Shown here: positions 6,411 to 8,465 of the stretch, piece after piece | How positions within the stretch are numbered: position 1 is the stretch's first letter | Layout: each line of letters starts with the position of its first letter | Assembly (NCBI GenBank): GCA_028748945.1 | Contig: JAQTOL010000119.1 | Span: 1-8,465 of the forward strand | Origin: Paludibacter sp. | GTDB lineage: Bacteria > Bacteroidota > Bacteroidia > Bacteroidales > Paludibacteraceae | Reading direction: 5' to 3' | DNA length: 8,465 bases | Notes under the pieces: model-generated | Told to the model about the DNA's origin: nothing | Databases searched by the model: none | What the model saw: only the letters and a program-made list of their open reading frames with translations | Position numbers and translations under genes: made by a program

Positions 6411-6480
6411 AAGAGCCAAGAGTCAAGAGCCAAGAGCTAAGAATCAAGAGCCAAGAATCAAGAGCCAAGAATCAAGACTA
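6411..6480 (+). repeat. Heptad array E (10 units, AAGAGCC/AAGAATC)
   Basis: Ten gapless 7-mers: AAGAGCC four times, AAGAATC three times, AAGAGTC, AAGAGCT and a terminal AAGACTA. AAGAGCC and AAGAATC alternate in the last half. The first nine units differ from each other only by transitions. The period of 7 excludes coding use. It lies in the spacer upstream of the PhnP-like gene. Confidence 0.9.
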
Positions 6481-6505
6481 GATTGTCTGAAGTGAAAAAT
6501 CAAAC

Positions 6506-6533
6506 AACTCAAAACACGAAACTCAAAACTTAT
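6506..6533 (+). repeat. Heptad array F (4 units, AACTCAA)
   Basis: Four consecutive 7-mers: AACTCAA, AACACGA, AACTCAA, AACTTAT. It is a third distinct word within the same 213-bp spacer, separated from array E by 25 bp of unrelated sequence. Confidence 0.55.
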
Positions 6534-6560
6534 CTATAATTCATTACTTATCCCTCTATT

Positions 6561-6583
6561 CCCCCCTTTAAGGGGTCAGGGGG
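6561..6583. terminator. GC-rich palindromic block at the methyltransferase gene's end
   Basis: A C6 run, TTTAA and a G4 run form a near-perfect palindrome (6563-6575), followed by a second G5 run (6579-6583). The block stands out strongly in an AT-rich spacer and begins two bases after the methyltransferase stop codon on the minus strand. A C-arm/G-arm hairpin could halt transcription or protect the mRNA 3' end, but no U-tract follows. From memory, similar blocks occur in other Bacteroidota spacers, so it may be a dispersed repeat instead. Confidence 0.4.
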
Positions 6584-6584
6584 T

Positions 6585-7916
6585 CTAAATCTTCATCCGA
6601 ATTCTCCATTCCTGCGGATATAAATTATTGCATCGGTTTCCTACATTTTTGACCCAACCCAAAGGTTGATTTTTATACGAAATTAATTTATACCCCCGGC
6701 TTGTTTCAGGAAGCTGAATAGCTTCTTTTTTTAGAAATGAAATAGCGGTACGGTAATCAACATCTATATTTTCAACACTTTCTCTGTTTAATTTTTTAGA
6801 AAGTGCCATGCAGGTTGAAGGTATAAAGTCCGACCCTTTAATTTCGCCGGCTAATATTCCTGAATGCATGCAGTTCAACGATTTGTTTAATAATAAAAAA
6901 TCTTCCAGTCTCCCTTTATCGTATGCCTTTATCAGATTGTTTTCGGGCAAAAGAATCCAACGTTCGGGTTCCAGTAAACTTAACGATTGAATGTCGGTTT
7001 TATTGGTTGTTTTCCCTGTTTTCTTATTTTCCCGATGATTTTTCAATTTTCTGTCCGAAAGGGAAGTTTTTCGAAGTACGGATAAGAAGAAACCTTCACC
7101 AAGGGTTTTGTGCGGATAAAACCGGTAACCGAAACCGCTGACGGTTATATCCTGATTTCCCTGTAAGTCAAGGTTTAATAGTTCGGCACCCAGTTCATTA
7201 CAAATCCAGCTTACATTGTCTTCATTTTCTTCGCGGTTAAAAGTACAGGTACTGTAAACCAAAATACCATCCGTTTTAAGGGTATCCCATACGGATGAAA
7301 GAATATCCCGTTGACGTTGAGCACATAGAGTTACATTGTATTCCGACCATTCATTGATGGCATCCGGATCTTTTCTGAACATCCCTTCACCGGAACAGGG
7401 AGCATCAATCACAACCGCATCGAAAAAACCGGGAAGAGATGAAAAATCCTTTGCTTCGTTATTGGTTACCACCACGTTTGGATTTCCCCATTTAATAATA
7501 TTTTCTGCCAGAATATAGGCCCGTGACCGGTTAATTTCGTTGCTTACCAACAGACTGCTTTCAGGCAAAGCCTGACTCAACAACGTGGATTTTCCACCCG
7601 GTGCTGCACAAAGGTCAAGTACAGTATGTGCCTTGCTGAAATGTTGTTTGACGGCCTGATACAGAAACATGGAACTGGCTTCCTGTACATAATATATTCC
7701 GCCATGAAAAAGCGGATCAGCGGTAAAAAGCGGCCGTTCTTTCAGATAGAATCCCTGTTCGCACCAGGCTACCTGTTCGTCCGAGGGATGATAATCGATC
7801 TTGTCATTTACCCGTATGCTGGTGGGAGCAGGGATTTCAAACGCATCCTGCAATGCCTGATATTCATCTTTTAGAATGGCTTTTGTACGTTGAACAAAGG
7901 CATCGGGTAAGGTCAT
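6585..7916 (-). CDS. rRNA cytosine-C5 methyltransferase, NOL1/NOP2/Sun family (RsmF/YebU-like)
   Basis: Starting at ATG 7916 the protein has 443 residues (MTLPDAFVQRT), as expected for this family. An in-frame TTG at 7928 would add four residues but lies at the edge of a tandem repeat. The catalytic domain shows the SAM loop VLDLCAAPGGKST (99-111), motif IV DAPCSGEGMF (171-180) with Cys174, and motif VI YSTCTFNREENEDNV (221-235) with Cys224. Both cysteines of the RNA m5C mechanism are present: one is the nucleophile on cytosine C6, the other assists product release. The C-terminal part (about 315-443) carries the PUA-like end with GYKLISYKNQPLGWVKNVGN (408-427) and NNLYPQEWRIRM, typical of RsmF-like proteins, which modify small-subunit rRNA. 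The exact base cannot be inferred. A basic linker (about 284-306) joins the domains. Confidence 0.92.
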   Translation of the reverse strand: MTLPDAFVQRTKAILKDEYQALQDAFEIPAPTSIRVNDKIDYHPSDEQVAWCEQGFYLKERPLFTADPLFHGGIYYVQEASSMFLYQAVKQHFSKAHTVLDLCAAPGGKSTLLSQALPESSLLVSNEINRSRAYILAENIIKWGNPNVVVTNNEAKDFSSLPGFFDAVVIDAPCSGEGMFRKDPDAINEWSEYNVTLCAQRQRDILSSVWDTLKTDGILVYSTCTFNREENEDNVSWICNELGAELLNLDLQGNQDITVSGFGYRFYPHKTLGEGFFLSVLRKTSLSDRKLKNHRENKKTGKTTNKTDIQSLSLLEPERWILLPENNLIKAYDKGRLEDFLLLNKSLNCMHSGILAGEIKGSDFIPSTCMALSKKLNRESVENIDVDYRTAISFLKKEAIQLPETSRGYKLISYKNQPLGWVKNVGNRCNNLYPQEWRIRMKI

Positions 7917-7927
7917 GAGATTATCCA

Positions 7928-8018
7928 ATTTACGATTTACAATTTATAATTTATAATTTACAATTTACGATTTACAATTTACGATTTACAATTTACGATT
8001 TACAATTGATGATTTATT
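7928..8018 (+). repeat. Heptad array G (13 units, ATTTAYR)
   Basis: Thirteen gapless 7-mers: ATTTACG four times, ATTTACA five times, ATTTATA twice, then ATTGATG and ATTTATT at the right end. ACG and ACA forms alternate regularly from 7963 to 8004. The first eleven units vary only at positions 6 and 7, always as pyrimidine then purine (CG, CA or TA). The array fills most of the spacer between the HIT gene and the methyltransferase gene and would lie in the methyltransferase mRNA leader if the -7 element at 8041-8048 is used. Confidence 0.92.
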
Positions 8019-8040
8019 TTTTGTTATAAATTTTATGTCA

Positions 8041-8048
8041 CAAATTTA
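8041..8048 (-). promoter_or_regulatory. Candidate -7 element for the methyltransferase gene
   Basis: On the minus strand this reads TAAATTTG, a full match to TAnnTTTG, without a recognisable -33 element. Transcription would start near 8034, giving a leader of about 118 nt that consists mostly of heptad array G. AAGCTT occurs on both sides (8048-8053 and 8063-8068), forming a 6-bp inverted repeat with a 9-base loop. Confidence 0.35.
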
Positions 8049-8077
8049 AGCTTTTATTTTTTAAGCTTCTGTGTTTT

Positions 8078-8465
8078 TTATAAGCAACTTGCAATTTTTT
8101 CAATGATTTCGGCATATCCGGTATCACTCAGGTAAATTTTTTGAGGATTCATTTCAAAGGTGCCTCCAAATTCAAATTCGTCTTTGTATTTTGGAACCAG
8201 ATGAAAATGAAGGTGTCCCAATTTATCGGAATAAGCGCCATAGTTTATTTTTGTCGGAGATAAGGCTTTTTGCATAGCCGAGGCAACCCGACAAACATCA
8301 GCCATATAGGCATTCCTGTCTGTTTCTGAAAGCTCAAAAAGCTCATTTACATGGTCTTTATAAGCTAGCACACAACGCCCCGGGTGACTCTGTTCTTTAA
8401 ACAGAAAAAGGGTGGACACACTTAAATCACAAATTTGTATCATTAAGCTTTTCTGTAAGTCGTTG
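8078..8465 (-). CDS. HIT-family nucleotide hydrolase/transferase, probably 5'-truncated by window edge
   Basis: From the ATG at 8443 the product is 121 residues, but the frame stays open to the right edge (NDLQKSL before the Met). Relatives I remember carry a CxxC segment and an LMIEIC-like stretch just before CDLSVSTLFLFKEQ, so the true start probably lies outside the window and Met8443 is internal. The histidine triad is HLHFHLV (77-83 from that Met), with His79 the expected nucleophile. The INYGAYSDK block (66-74) and the FGGTFEMNP block (92-100) support the domain. HIT proteins hydrolyse or transfer nucleotides through a nucleotidyl-histidine intermediate, for example AMP from dinucleotide polyphosphates or adenylated substrates; the natural substrate here is unknown. 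It is cytoplasmic. The methyltransferase gene follows on the same strand after a 161-bp spacer holding array G. Confidence 0.88.
   Translation of the reverse strand, partial: NDLQKSLMIQICDLSVSTLFLFKEQSHPGRCVLAYKDHVNELFELSETDRNAYMADVCRVASAMQKALSPTKINYGAYSDKLGHLHFHLVPKYKDEFEFGGTFEMNPQKIYLSDTGYAEIIEKIASCL

Noticed and set aside
7917..7928. Methyltransferase start at TTG 7928
   Set aside because: It adds only four residues and touches the tandem repeat; ATG 7916 gives the N-terminus usual for the family.
7928..8018. CRISPR-like array
   Set aside because: The unit is 7 bp with no spacers, and no cas gene is present.
8048..8068. AAGCTT inverted pair as a terminator for the HIT gene
   Set aside because: AAGCTT is self-complementary, the stem is only 6 bp with a 9-base loop and no T run follows on the minus strand. 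The same bases overlap a -7 candidate.

Overview
The window looks like chromosomal housekeeping DNA from the phylum Bacteroidota, probably Bacteroidales. Reasons: AT-rich spacers; several matches to the Bacteroidota -7 promoter element TAnnTTTG and no clear Shine-Dalgarno sequences; and two genes that I recognise as Bacteroidota-centred families (DUF4301 and a DUF6340-like lipoprotein). I see no rRNA, tRNA, CRISPR array, transposase, integrase or phage gene. Species cannot be named from this sequence.

Layout. Left block, minus strand: a bile acid:sodium symporter family protein (520-1482), possibly a 40-codon ORF joined to its stop codon (398-520), then a lysophospholipid acyltransferase cut by the left edge (1-408). 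Divergent from the symporter, on the plus strand, is a secreted cyclophilin-type peptidyl-prolyl isomerase (1744-2565). It converges on a run of five minus-strand genes that fills the rest of the window: DUF4301 protein (2846-4363), DUF6340-like lipoprotein (4454-5503), PhnP-like metallo-beta-lactamase-fold hydrolase (5631-6371), NOL1/NOP2/Sun (RsmF-like) rRNA cytosine-C5 methyltransferase (6585-7916) and a HIT-family protein that probably starts beyond the right edge (8078-8465). The genes do not form one obvious pathway. They mix envelope functions (symporter, acyltransferase, isomerase, lipoprotein) with RNA and nucleotide functions (methyltransferase, HIT, PhnP-like, DUF4301).

The most unusual content lies between the genes. 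Seven short tandem arrays, about 44 units in all, occupy four of the spacers. Their repeat words differ (AGTTGGT, AATTTAT, ACTATTT, AAGAGCC, AACTCAA, ATTTACG/ATTTACA), but every array has a period of exactly 7 bp. Several abut or overlap stop codons. Two different arrays join at 6410/6411 without losing the 7-bp phase, and in the three longest arrays nearly all unit-to-unit differences are transitions. They resemble in style the heptameric STRR repeats of cyanobacteria. I know of no named equivalent in Bacteroidota, so this is the main candidate for something undescribed.

Other points to check are a TGATG-coupled small ORF after the symporter, motifs suggesting that DUF4301 is a nucleotidyltransferase-like enzyme, a hairpin in the leader of the lipoprotein gene, and a probable shared terminator between the convergent genes.
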